A stretch of DNA of 8,275 bases, from contig JBNJHN010000073.1 of assembly GCA_051748565.1 (NCBI GenBank), positions 1 to 8,275 of the forward strand. Direction: 5' to 3'. Source of the DNA: SKPH01 sp051748565. GTDB lineage: Bacteria > Bacillota > Dethiobacteria > DTU022. Positions 1 through 6,153 of this stretch are shown piece after piece. How positions within the stretch are numbered: the stretch's first letter is position 1; each line of letters starts with the position of its first letter. The notes under the pieces were generated by a model, which did not search any database, had not been told where the DNA came from, and was given only the letters and a program-made list of their open reading frames with translations. The position numbers were made by a program, and so were the translations under genes.

Positions 1-35
1 GCAATAATTTTCTACCAAATGCGGGAAAATAATTG

Positions 36-41
36 TATAAT
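36..41 (+). promoter_or_regulatory. Candidate -10 box for the CvpA-family gene
   Basis: A perfect TATAAT lies about 40 bases before the TTG start, in AT-rich sequence, at a sensible distance for a short leader. No good -35 hexamer is seen 16-18 bases upstream (TACCAA at 13-18 is poor). The box is therefore only suggestive, and the promoter may need an activator or the true -35 may be weak. Confidence 0.4.
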
Positions 42-61
42 GTAGAAGTGACAAATATAAC

Positions 62-72
62 AGGTGGTGATC
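62..72 (+). promoter_or_regulatory. Strong ribosome binding site that sets a TTG start
   Basis: AGGTGGTGATC matches the ideal anti-16S sequence AGGAGGTGATC at 10 of 11 bases. Its core is about 9 bases before the TTG at 77. No ATG or GTG in this frame has a comparable site, and the next in-frame ATG would remove the first membrane helix. This makes TTG the likely start. Confidence 0.75.
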
Positions 73-76
73 AACG

Positions 77-925
77 TTGCCTCAATTTATAAACTGGCTC
101 GATATTGCAATCGCTGCTGCATTAGTTCTGACCCTCCTGCTGGGCATCAGGGCTGGATTAATCAGGAGTATTTTTAACATTGCCGGGGTGGCAGCCGGCC
201 TGATCCTGGCGTTCAGATTTTTTGAATATATGAGCACTTTGCTTTTAAGTTTTACAAGCATGTCAAAATTTATCGCAGATTTTGTCAGTTTTGTGGTTAT
301 TTTTTCTTTCGCGGCGGTCGCTTTTCACCTGCTGGGTTCATTTTTAACCAGTGTAAAAGGTTTTAAATCATTTAAACTGATTGACAGGATCGGAGGCAGC
401 GCCGCCGGCCTGGCTGTCGGTCTGGCCATAATCAGCATAATCCTTGTTTTTCTGACTGCTTTTCCAATCTTCGCAGAGTTTCAGGAGCTTTTTGATCGTT
501 CATACCTGGCACCGCCCATAGTCGAAGCAGCCCATGGTGTATACGGCCAGTTATCAGAACAGTTGCCCATGAGTGAGTATCCTGATAAGATAATCGGTTA
601 TGTAAGCTCTTTAAGCGGTTCCCCCGATCACAATGAGGTCGGTTTTGTAAGCCTTGACGGGGCAACCTGTTTCGTTTGTCAGGAACCGGTGGAATTTATA
701 GGGTTTTTTAACCAAAAGGGTTCTGTATATCCAAAATTCGTCTGCACCGGCTGCGGGCGCACCAGCCACGGCTGTCAGACTTATGAAGGCTATCATGAAA
801 TGTTTGACCGCTGTCCGGTCGAACTGGGTAACCGGGGTTATCATATTGATTGTGAAATATGGCCGAATTACGATAACCGGCGTCCCGGGGGAACCTGTAC
901 GGTTTGCGGAACCGAAGCTAACTAG
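77..925 (+). CDS. CvpA-family membrane protein with a cysteine-rich C-terminal domain
   Basis: The 282-residue protein begins with a CvpA-like membrane domain. Hydrophobic segments lie at about residues 8-28, 32-50, 66-92 and 108-133, with the family-typical DxxIAxxL...GxRxGLIRSxFNxxG start and a G-rich third segment (IDRIGGSAAGLAVG). CvpA proteins are inner-membrane proteins linked in E. coli to colicin V production; their molecular role is poorly known. Most members end soon after the last helix, at roughly 160-200 residues. Here a soluble tail of about 150 residues follows, with CxxC pairs at 198/201, 223/226 and 274/277, further Cys at 233, 246 and 259, and His at 231 and 256. This arrangement suggests a RING- or treble-clef-like domain binding two zinc ions, which is inference. 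Translation starts at TTG behind a strong ribosome binding site. The stop codon overlaps that of the convergent SRAP gene. The CvpA assignment is firm; the function of the tail is unknown. Confidence 0.85.
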   Translation: MPQFINWLDIAIAAALVLTLLLGIRAGLIRSIFNIAGVAAGLILAFRFFEYMSTLLLSFTSMSKFIADFVSFVVIFSFAAVAFHLLGSFLTSVKGFKSFKLIDRIGGSAAGLAVGLAIISIILVFLTAFPIFAEFQELFDRSYLAPPIVEAAHGVYGQLSEQLPMSEYPDKIIGYVSSLSGSPDHNEVGFVSLDGATCFVCQEPVEFIGFFNQKGSVYPKFVCTGCGRTSHGCQTYEGYHEMFDRCPVELGNRGYHIDCEIWPNYDNRRPGGTCTVCGTEAN

Positions 926-1584
926 AGTGGCTCTATTAGTCCCGGGCTATCATGGGCCGGTTTGTTGACCTGGCGTGATACGGGGTGAAGGGCCATCTCC
1001 CCGGGAGGGTATGGTTTAAGCAGTTGATGAAGCTCTGAAGAAGCAGTCAAGGGATCAAGCCATTTTTCAAAGTCGCCGGGCATTATAATCACCGGCATAC
1101 GGTCGTGCAGGGAGACCAGCAGGTTATTCGGTTCAGTGGTCAGGATGGTACAGCTTTCAATCGGCTGTTCTCCCTTATCCCAGCGTTCCCACAGACCGGC
1201 CAGCGAGAAGGGCCGGTTGTTTTTTGCATAGACATAGTATGGCTGCCTGGCACCGCCTTCTTTCTTCCATTCGAAGAAACCGCTGGCGGGGATAAGCAGC
1301 CTTCGTTTTTTGAAAGCATCCCTGAAGGATGGTTTTTCAGCGGCTGTCTCAGAACGGGCATTGATCATACGGTTTCCAATTGATGCATCTTTGGCCCAGA
1401 ATGGTACCAGCCCCCATTTCAGGCTGACCAGTTCCCTGTTTCCGTCTTCAGGGGAGCGGCGCAGGGCTAAAATGTCCTGGGAGGGGGCAATATTGTAGCG
1501 GGGCCGGAGATCTTCGCGAATCTCCAGCTGGTAGAGCATTTCAAGAATTTTCTTTTCAGTAACCAGGGCAAAGCGTCCGCACAT
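922..1584 (-). CDS. SRAP-domain abasic-site protein (YedK/HMCES type)
   Basis: The 220-residue protein is a full-length SRAP (SOS response-associated peptidase) protein. Known family members form a thiazolidine cross-link through Cys2 with abasic sites in single-stranded DNA and so shield stalled forks. All key residues are present at the positions known from E. coli YedK: Cys2 (MCGRF, exposed once Met1 is removed), Asn75 (INARSE), Glu105 (GFFEW) and His160 (LHDRMP). The WGLVPFWA segment at 57-64 is also typical. The ATG at 1584 has a GAGGGGGG ribosome binding site 6 bases upstream, and this start is required to place Cys at position 2. It lies 18 bases behind the MoaD-like gene on the same strand, so the two are probably co-transcribed. 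Its stop shares CTAG with the convergent CvpA-family gene. No SOS box was recognised upstream. Confidence 0.95.
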   Translation of the reverse strand: MCGRFALVTEKKILEMLYQLEIREDLRPRYNIAPSQDILALRRSPEDGNRELVSLKWGLVPFWAKDASIGNRMINARSETAAEKPSFRDAFKKRRLLIPASGFFEWKKEGGARQPYYVYAKNNRPFSLAGLWERWDKGEQPIESCTILTTEPNNLLVSLHDRMPVIIMPGDFEKWLDPLTASSELHQLLKPYPPGEMALHPVSRQVNKPAHDSPGLIEPL

Positions 1585-1602
1585 GCCGGTCCCCCCTCTT
1601 CC

Positions 1603-1884
1603 TTATTTTTCAACGTGGTAAAAACCAAGGTTAAAGCGGTGAATAGTCGGTGTTCCCGGGGGTATGAAGGCAACCCGGTCACCGTCTTGAAGAGTCGTGG
1701 AAAGCGGTTTCAGCAGCCGGTTAATAAAGGCTACTTCAACATCTTTTTCCGGTATATCAAGTTTTTCACGCAGCTCCCTGGCGGTAAGTTGTTCGCTCAG
1801 TTCATATTGCAGCGGGTTTTGCCAGTTACGCTCCTTAAATAAAAAGTAGAGTTTGCCGAATGCGTGAACTTCTACTGCTGCCAT
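1603..1884 (-). CDS. MoaD/ThiS-like small beta-grasp protein without a Gly-Gly tail
   Basis: The 93-residue protein has the MoaD/ThiS plan: an N-terminal strand with FGKLYFLF (9-16), a central helix with TARELREKLDIP (34-45), VAFINRLLKP (51-60) and the closing strand DGDRVAFIPP (67-76). True MoaD and ThiS sulfur carriers end in Gly-Gly, which is adenylated and thiocarboxylated. Here the strand runs into PPGTP and about 14 more residues (TIHRFNLGFYHVEK), so conventional sulfur transfer through this terminus looks impossible unless the tail is processed. A regulatory or scaffolding ubiquitin-like role is an alternative. The ATG has a GGGGTG site 6 bases upstream. It is the first gene of a likely two-gene unit with the SRAP gene. 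No other molybdopterin or thiamine gene is in the window. The fold assignment is good; the function is open. Confidence 0.75.
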   Translation of the reverse strand: MAAVEVHAFGKLYFLFKERNWQNPLQYELSEQLTARELREKLDIPEKDVEVAFINRLLKPLSTTLQDGDRVAFIPPGTPTIHRFNLGFYHVEK

Positions 1885-1913
1885 CTAAAACACCCCTGTC
1901 GTGGCTGCTGTTG

Positions 1914-1925
1914 TCAGCCGGCTGA
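1914..1925. repeat. 12-base perfect palindrome upstream of the MoaD-like gene
   Basis: TCAGCCGGCTGA reads the same on both strands and lies 30 bases before the MoaD-like start, where an operator or a leader hairpin could act. GGCTG at 1903-1907 can also pair with CAGCC at 1915-1919, giving an alternative small hairpin. A chance palindrome of this size in G+C-rich sequence is possible. Confidence 0.4.
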
Positions 1926-2076
1926 TGAAATAGTTCTTAGTAAGTAAAATTCAATTTAAATCGTTTATTTCCTTCCAGCCCGGATAGTGCTTAAGCCGGA
2001 ACAGATTACAGCAGGGCAAACAATTGAGCACTTTAATAAATCAGCAGGTTGTGAAAAGGCAAATAAGCATTAAGTG

Positions 2077-2105
2077 TTGAATATATATAGAAATTTGTTT
2101 AAACT
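2077..2105 (+). promoter_or_regulatory. Candidate promoter for the OYE-type oxidoreductase
   Basis: TTGAAT at 2077-2082 and TAAACT at 2100-2105 are separated by 17 bases in the AT-rich stretch before the GTG start. Each box matches the vegetative consensus at four of six positions. The rest of the divergent region 1885-2144 shows no gene and no convincing promoter for the leftward unit, only a poor TTGAAT/TATTTC pair around 1927-1954. Confidence 0.3.
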
Positions 2106-2144
2106 TATTTTGATTTAGCAGTATTTAAAAAAGGGGCGGATAAT

Positions 2145-4136
2145 GTGAAACTTTTTGAACCGATCAGGGTCGGCAGCCTGGAGCTGAAGAACCGCATTGC
2201 CATGCCGGCAATTCATCACTTTTACACACCGGATGGCTTTGTGAACGAAAGATTGACCAAATATTATGAAGCAAGAGCCCGGGGCGGGGTGGCCCTGATA
2301 ACAGTGGGCGGATGTACCATTGATAAGGCGGGGGCGCACCCGATGATGATCGGCCTGCATGACGATAAGTTTATCGACGGGTTAAAATTGCTGACCGGCG
2401 CGATAAAGGGAAATGGCGCCGCTGCAGCCGCCCAGCTCTACCAGGCCGGGCGTTATGCTCACAGCATGATGATCGGACAGCAGCCTGCCGCGCCTTCAGC
2501 AATCGCTTCAAGATTAACCCGCGAGACTCCCCGGGAGATGACTCTGGAAGATATCGAAAATGTCCTCGAGAGCTTTGGCGAAGCGGCCAGGCGGGCCAAA
2601 GAAGCCGGTTTCGATGCCGTTGAAATTATTGCCAGCGCCGGTTATTTGATCTGCCAGTTTCTTTCTCCCTTAACCAACGAACGAACCGACCGGTACGGCG
2701 GATCCTGGGAAAACCGGACCCGTTTCGGGCTGGAGGTAATCCGCAAAACCAGGGAAAAAGTCGGGCCTGACTATACCGTGATGGTGAGGATTTCGGGAAA
2801 TGATTTTATGCCCGGCAGTAATACCAACCGGGAAGCGGCTCTTTTTGCAGCAGAACTTGAAAAGACCGGCGTTGATTGTTTCAATGTCACCGGCGGCTGG
2901 CACGAATCAAGGGTACCGCAGATTACCGGCGAACTACCCCGGGGCGGTTTCAGCTACCTGGCCCGCGGAGTAAAAGAGGCCGTGACTGTGCCGGTTATCG
3001 CCAGCAACCGCATCAACGATCCTCTCGTGGCTGAAGAAATTTTGCAGCTCAACCTGGCCGACATGATTAACATGGGCCGGCCGTTGATTGCCGACCCCGA
3101 ACTGCCGAACAAGGCGGAAAGCGGCGCTTACGATTCTATCAGGCGCTGCATTGCCTGCAACCAGGGCTGCTTCGACAGTGTTTTCAGCATCCAGGCTGTT
3201 CACTGCACAGTCAATCCGTCTGCCGGACATGAATACGAGATTGATCTGACAGCGGCCGAAAAACCAAAAGAAGTATTAATCATCGGCGGGGGGCCGGCCG
3301 GTATGGAGACGGCACGATTGGCTGCGGCAAGGGGGCACCGGGTTACCCTGTGGGAAAAAGGGCACCGCCTGGGCGGTAATCTGCAGTATTCGGCTATGCC
3401 TCCGGGAAAAGGTGAATTTATTACCCTGCTTGACTACTATGAAAGCGAACTGCCCAGGGTCGGGGTAAAAATAGTACTGAACCGGGATGCAACGGCCGAT
3501 GAAATCATCGCTGAAGACGCCGACGCAGTGGTTGTGGCAACCGGGGCGCGGGGGTTGGCAGCGCCATTTCCGGTCAGAGAAGGAGCAGAGGTAGTTTCGG
3601 CGCTGGCCATTCTCGACGGCGGGGTGATCGCCGGTGAAAAAACAGTTATAATCGGGGGTGGTTCAGTCGGCTGTGAAACTGCCGTTGCCGTCGCCGAAAT
3701 GGGCACAATATCTGCCGAAACCCTGAAATTTTTAATGGAAAATGATGCCGAGACTCCCGAAAAACTTAAAGAACTTTTGAACCGCGGAACCAGGGATGTC
3801 ACCCTGGTCGAGATGGAAAAAGGGATCGGCCGTGACATTGGGATCACCACCCGCTGGGTAGTCATTAAAACAATCCACCGCCTTGGTGTAAAGGTTATGG
3901 ACCAGTATGCAGTAAAAGAGGTCAATCAGGACGGGGTTCTGGTGGAGAAAGAGGGCAGAGAGGTCCTGCTGCCGGCAGATACAGTAGTTCTCGCTATCGG
4001 AGCGGAGGCCAACAACGAGCTGGCCGGAGAATTAGAAGGGAAAGTTAAAGAACTGCATATAATCGGCGATGCCCTCAAGCCGCGGAAGATTACCGAGGCG
4101 GTGCGGGAAGGATTCGATCTGGCCAGAAAACTGTAG
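2145..4136 (+). CDS. FMN/4Fe-4S/FAD oxidoreductase, old yellow enzyme family (2,4-dienoyl-CoA / enoate reductase type)
   Basis: The 663-residue protein has the architecture of FadH-type reductases: an FMN-binding TIM barrel (1-330), a 4Fe-4S site, then FAD and NAD(P)H domains. The cluster motif is Cys335-x2-Cys338-x3-Cys342-x11-Cys354, the spacing of E. coli dienoyl-CoA reductase. Tyr167 (SAGYL) and His253 (GGWHE) correspond by motif to the catalytic Tyr and His of that enzyme. The LSPLTNERTDRYGGSWENR block (173-191) is family-typical. The FAD motif is GGGPAG (381-386) and a second nucleotide motif GGGSVG is at 504-509. Such enzymes move electrons from NAD(P)H through FAD and Fe-S to FMN and reduce activated C=C bonds. 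The substrate here is unknown; unsaturated acyl-CoAs, enoates or bile-acid-like enones are possible. A helix-rich insert of about 30 residues (521-550) splits the second Rossmann motif. GTG start at 2145 follows GGGGCGGA. Probably cytosolic and oxygen-sensitive. Confidence 0.9.
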   Translation: MKLFEPIRVGSLELKNRIAMPAIHHFYTPDGFVNERLTKYYEARARGGVALITVGGCTIDKAGAHPMMIGLHDDKFIDGLKLLTGAIKGNGAAAAAQLYQAGRYAHSMMIGQQPAAPSAIASRLTRETPREMTLEDIENVLESFGEAARRAKEAGFDAVEIIASAGYLICQFLSPLTNERTDRYGGSWENRTRFGLEVIRKTREKVGPDYTVMVRISGNDFMPGSNTNREAALFAAELEKTGVDCFNVTGGWHESRVPQITGELPRGGFSYLARGVKEAVTVPVIASNRINDPLVAEEILQLNLADMINMGRPLIADPELPNKAESGAYDSIRRCIACNQGCFDSVFSIQAVHCTVNPSAGHEYEIDLTAAEKPKEVLIIGGGPAGMETARLAAARGHRVTLWEKGHRLGGNLQYSAMPPGKGEFITLLDYYESELPRVGVKIVLNRDATADEIIAEDADAVVVATGARGLAAPFPVREGAEVVSALAILDGGVIAGEKTVIIGGGSVGCETAVAVAEMGTISAETLKFLMENDAETPEKLKELLNRGTRDVTLVEMEKGIGRDIGITTRWVVIKTIHRLGVKVMDQYAVKEVNQDGVLVEKEGREVLLPADTVVLAIGAEANNELAGELEGKVKELHIIGDALKPRKITEAVREGFDLARKL

Positions 4137-4167
4137 GGCACAGCTTTCTGCCGGGTTTGTTCCAGGG

Positions 4168-5262
4168 CTATTTGCCCCTGATGAAGTCCTCGGTAAGCTG
4201 GTAAGCCTGGTGGTCGGAGTACTGGCGGGGCGGGTGCTTGGAGAAATAAGCCGAAGGGCCCTCCAGAACGCCCCCCTCCCCCCTGTCGAGGGCCAGCTTG
4301 CAGCAGCGGATGGCATCAATGGCGATCCCGGCCGAATTTGGAGAATCCTCAACGCTTAACCGCATCTCCAGGTTGACAGGCACGTTGCCGAAAATCTGTC
4401 CTTCCATACGTAGAAAACAGACTTTATTATCCTTCTGCCAGGGAACATAGTCGCTGGGGCCGATATGGATATCGCGATCAGCCAGCCTCTTTCCGGCTGC
4501 CGCCTGGACCGCTTCTGTTTTGGATATTCGCTTGGTGGCCAGGCGTTCGTTGCTGGTCATGTTTAGGAAATCGGTATTGCCGCCCGTATTCAACTGGTAA
4601 GAACGATCCAATTTGACGCCCCGTTTACTGAAGAGTTCGGCCAGGGCACGGTGCAGAATGGTAGCTCCCATCTGGGACTTTATATCGTCACCGATAATGG
4701 GAATATTCTTTTCGGCAAACCGTTCGGCCCACTGCGGATCGCTGGCGATAAAAACAGGGATATTATTAATATAGGCAACACCGGCTTCAAGGGCGCAGTC
4801 GGCATAAAAACGGGTTGCTTCCTCCGAGCCGGCGGGCAGGTAATTGAGCATAACCTCTGTTCCCGAAGTACGCAGGATTTCAACAATGGCATCCTTTTCC
4901 TGCTCGGGTCTGTCGCTGATGGAAAAGGTGTAATCTTCTTCAAAGTTGAGCATGTGCTTTGAGACACCATCGAGCACTTTTCCCATTTGCACGGTGGCCC
5001 CGCCGGGGGGAAGATCGGTGTAAAAGGGGTTGACACAGTTTGGCGGGGCGAAAACGGCGCTATTGATATCAAGACCCACCTTGCGCCTGTCTATATCGAA
5101 AGCGGCGGATACTTCCAGATCATAAGGCCTGTATCCGCCAATATTCCAATGCATCAAACCGACTGCATCATCTTCGTTTTTGTCGCGGTAGTAATGGATC
5201 CCCTGGATCAGGGCGCTGGCGCAGTTACCGACGCCGACGATGGCAATTTTTACTTTAGGCAT
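4168..5262 (-). CDS. ino1: myo-inositol-1-phosphate synthase (inositol-3-phosphate synthase)
   Basis: The 364-residue enzyme converts glucose 6-phosphate to inositol 1-phosphate in an NAD-dependent oxidation, aldol cyclisation and reduction. Its length and motifs fit the short actinobacterial/archaeal class rather than the eukaryotic class of over 500 residues: GVGNCAS nucleotide loop (10-16), GDDIKSQMGAT (191-201), LNTGGNTDFLNM (224-235), SKTEAV (247-252), HIGPSDYVPW (266-275) and DSPNSAG (306-312). Likely active-site lysines are in the DDIKSQ (196), SKTE (248), NKVCF (280) and CCKLA (322) contexts. The ATG has AGGAAGAAGG 8 bases upstream. It converges on the oxidoreductase gene with a 31-base gap and is divergent from the MBL-fold gene. 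Inositol synthesis is uncommon in Firmicutes; uses include phosphatidylinositol-type lipids, compatible solutes in thermophiles, or inositol-linked thiols. The identification is very firm; the downstream use is unknown. Confidence 0.95.
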   Translation of the reverse strand: MPKVKIAIVGVGNCASALIQGIHYYRDKNEDDAVGLMHWNIGGYRPYDLEVSAAFDIDRRKVGLDINSAVFAPPNCVNPFYTDLPPGGATVQMGKVLDGVSKHMLNFEEDYTFSISDRPEQEKDAIVEILRTSGTEVMLNYLPAGSEEATRFYADCALEAGVAYINNIPVFIASDPQWAERFAEKNIPIIGDDIKSQMGATILHRALAELFSKRGVKLDRSYQLNTGGNTDFLNMTSNERLATKRISKTEAVQAAAGKRLADRDIHIGPSDYVPWQKDNKVCFLRMEGQIFGNVPVNLEMRLSVEDSPNSAGIAIDAIRCCKLALDRGEGGVLEGPSAYFSKHPPRQYSDHQAYQLTEDFIRGK

Positions 5263-5286
5263 TTAAACGTCCTTCTTCCTACAGGT

Positions 5287-5314
5287 ATTATTGGTTATAA
5301 ATTTAAATTAACAA
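5287..5314 (-). promoter_or_regulatory. Candidate promoter for ino1
   Basis: On the minus strand, TTGTTA (5314-5309) and AATAAT (5292-5287) are separated by 16 bases, 25-50 bases before the ino1 ATG. The -35 box lies inside the inverted repeat at 5308-5325, as expected if a regulator binds there. A perfect TATAAT further upstream (5342-5337) lacks a good -35. Confidence 0.35.
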
Positions 5315-5325
5315 CTTTTTGTTAA
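5308..5325. repeat. Perfect 7-bp inverted repeat with 4-base spacer, possible operator of ino1
   Basis: TTAACAA (5308-5314) and TTGTTAA (5319-5325) are exact reverse complements around CTTT. The arms overlap the candidate ino1 -35 box, the geometry of a repressor site for a dimeric regulator. The element sits in a divergent promoter region, so it could act on ino1, on the MBL-fold gene, or on both. It is AT-rich and has no run of T, so it is not a typical terminator. Confidence 0.45.
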
Positions 5326-5413
5326 CTCCAAAAAATATTATAACTCACAAAGTTAAATTAGGGAAATAGTTATCCGCAGAAGCAGGAAAACAGCAAAAAC
5401 TGTTAGAAGTAGA

Positions 5414-5446
5414 CTTTAGGCCCAAAATTAAGAATTTTGTCTAAAG
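5414..5446 (+). repeat. Two-part leader hairpin before the MBL-fold hydrolase
   Basis: An inner perfect stem CAAAATT (5423-5429) / AATTTTG (5433-5439) with a 3-base AAG loop is flanked by an outer stem CTTTAG (5414-5419) / CTAAAG (5441-5446). A small internal loop (GCC against T) lies between them. TAGAC (5410-5414) can also pair with GTCTA (5439-5443) as a competing form. The structure ends 6 bases before the ribosome binding site, where it could affect translation in RNA or serve as an operator in DNA. Confidence 0.5.
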
Positions 5447-5452
5447 GGAATT

Positions 5453-5459
5453 GGAGGTG
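5453..5459 (+). promoter_or_regulatory. Ribosome binding site that sets the MBL-fold start at ATG 5467
   Basis: GGAGGTG is 7 bases before ATG 5467. The longer reading from TTG 5437 would place this site inside the gene and has no ribosome binding site of its own, so the short start is preferred. Confidence 0.85.
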
Positions 5460-5466
5460 CCTGGTT

Positions 5467-6120
5467 ATGGATAAAAAAGCAGAGCTGGTCGGACAGGATG
5501 ATCAAATAGAACTGTTTCGACTGGAAACCGAACCGTTCGGGACAAATGCCTATATCATTATTTGCCGGGAAAGCGGTGAAAGCGTGCTGATTGATACCCC
5601 CGGAAACCCGGAGGTTATTATAGAAAAACTTAAAAATACCAGGCTGAAATATATCCTGATGACCCACGGCCATACGGACCACGTTATGGCCCTGAGAGAA
5701 CTATATGCAGCAATGGGCGTCCCGCTTGCCGTCCACGAGGGAGATGCCGGAAAACTGCCGGTGAAGGCAGATATTTTGCTTAGAGACGGCAATACTTTAG
5801 AATTTGGCAAATTAAGGCTGGAGGTAATTCATACCCCCGGCCATACTCCCGGCAGCCTCTGTTTCAGAATTGGAAAGTACCTGCTTTCCGGGGATACAAT
5901 TTTTCCCGGCGGGCCGGGAAAAACTGATACGCCGCGGGATTTTAATCAGATCCTCGAGTCAATTCAGGAAAATTTGCTTACCCTGCCTGATGAAACCGTA
6001 ATCCTTCCGGGGCATGGCGATGCGACTACTTTAGAAAAAGAGCGTAAATTAATTGAAGCTTTCATTTCCCGGGTTAAAAGCGATGACCTCTGCGGTGATG
6101 TTACCTGGAACAGCTCCTGA
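5467..6120 (+). CDS. Metallo-beta-lactamase-fold hydrolase, glyoxalase II-like
   Basis: The 217-residue protein has every metal ligand of the glyoxalase II-type fold: THGHTDH (His67, His69, Asp71, His72), His126 in TPGHTPGS, Asp143 in SGDTIF and His183 in PGHGD. It can therefore bind two metal ions. Its short length, without the C-terminal substrate domain of classical GloB, places it with the small MBL hydrolases common in bacteria. Many of these are annotated as hydroxyacylglutathione hydrolases and may act on thioesters of other thiols. Asn28 and Tyr30 in the FGTNAYII segment near the N-terminus are also usual for the group. Substrate is unknown. Starting at ATG 5467 agrees with the ribosome binding site. 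The gene converges on the PIG-L gene with a 33-base gap and is divergent from ino1. A hairpin lies in its leader. Confidence 0.92.
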   Translation: MDKKAELVGQDDQIELFRLETEPFGTNAYIIICRESGESVLIDTPGNPEVIIEKLKNTRLKYILMTHGHTDHVMALRELYAAMGVPLAVHEGDAGKLPVKADILLRDGNTLEFGKLRLEVIHTPGHTPGSLCFRIGKYLLSGDTIFPGGPGKTDTPRDFNQILESIQENLLTLPDETVILPGHGDATTLEKERKLIEAFISRVKSDDLCGDVTWNSS

Positions 6121-6153
6121 AATACGATCTGCCTTGCTAATTTATTTTCGGGG

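Noticed and set aside
1590..1602. SOS/LexA box or separate promoter before the SRAP gene
   Set aside because: The 18-base gap holds only a GAGGGGGG ribosome binding site; no LexA-like inverted repeat is seen here or in 1885-2144.
3437..3925. 162-codon open frame on the minus strand within the oxidoreductase gene
   Set aside because: It lies wholly antisense to a well-supported gene, is low-complexity (Ser/Thr/Pro/Ala-rich) and shows no recognisable domain.
4137..4152. Possible terminator between the oxidoreductase gene and ino1
   Set aside because: GGCA/TGCC with a bulged stem is short and is not followed by a run of T on either strand; no convincing terminator is present in this 31-base gap.
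5437..5466. Longer MBL-fold gene starting at TTG 5437
   Set aside because: It has no ribosome binding site, its first codons run through the hairpin and GGAGGTG, and the added residues do not resemble the family N-terminus.
6121..6153. Possible bidirectional terminator between the MBL-fold and PIG-L genes
   Set aside because: The 33-base gap shows no stem with a flanking T run.
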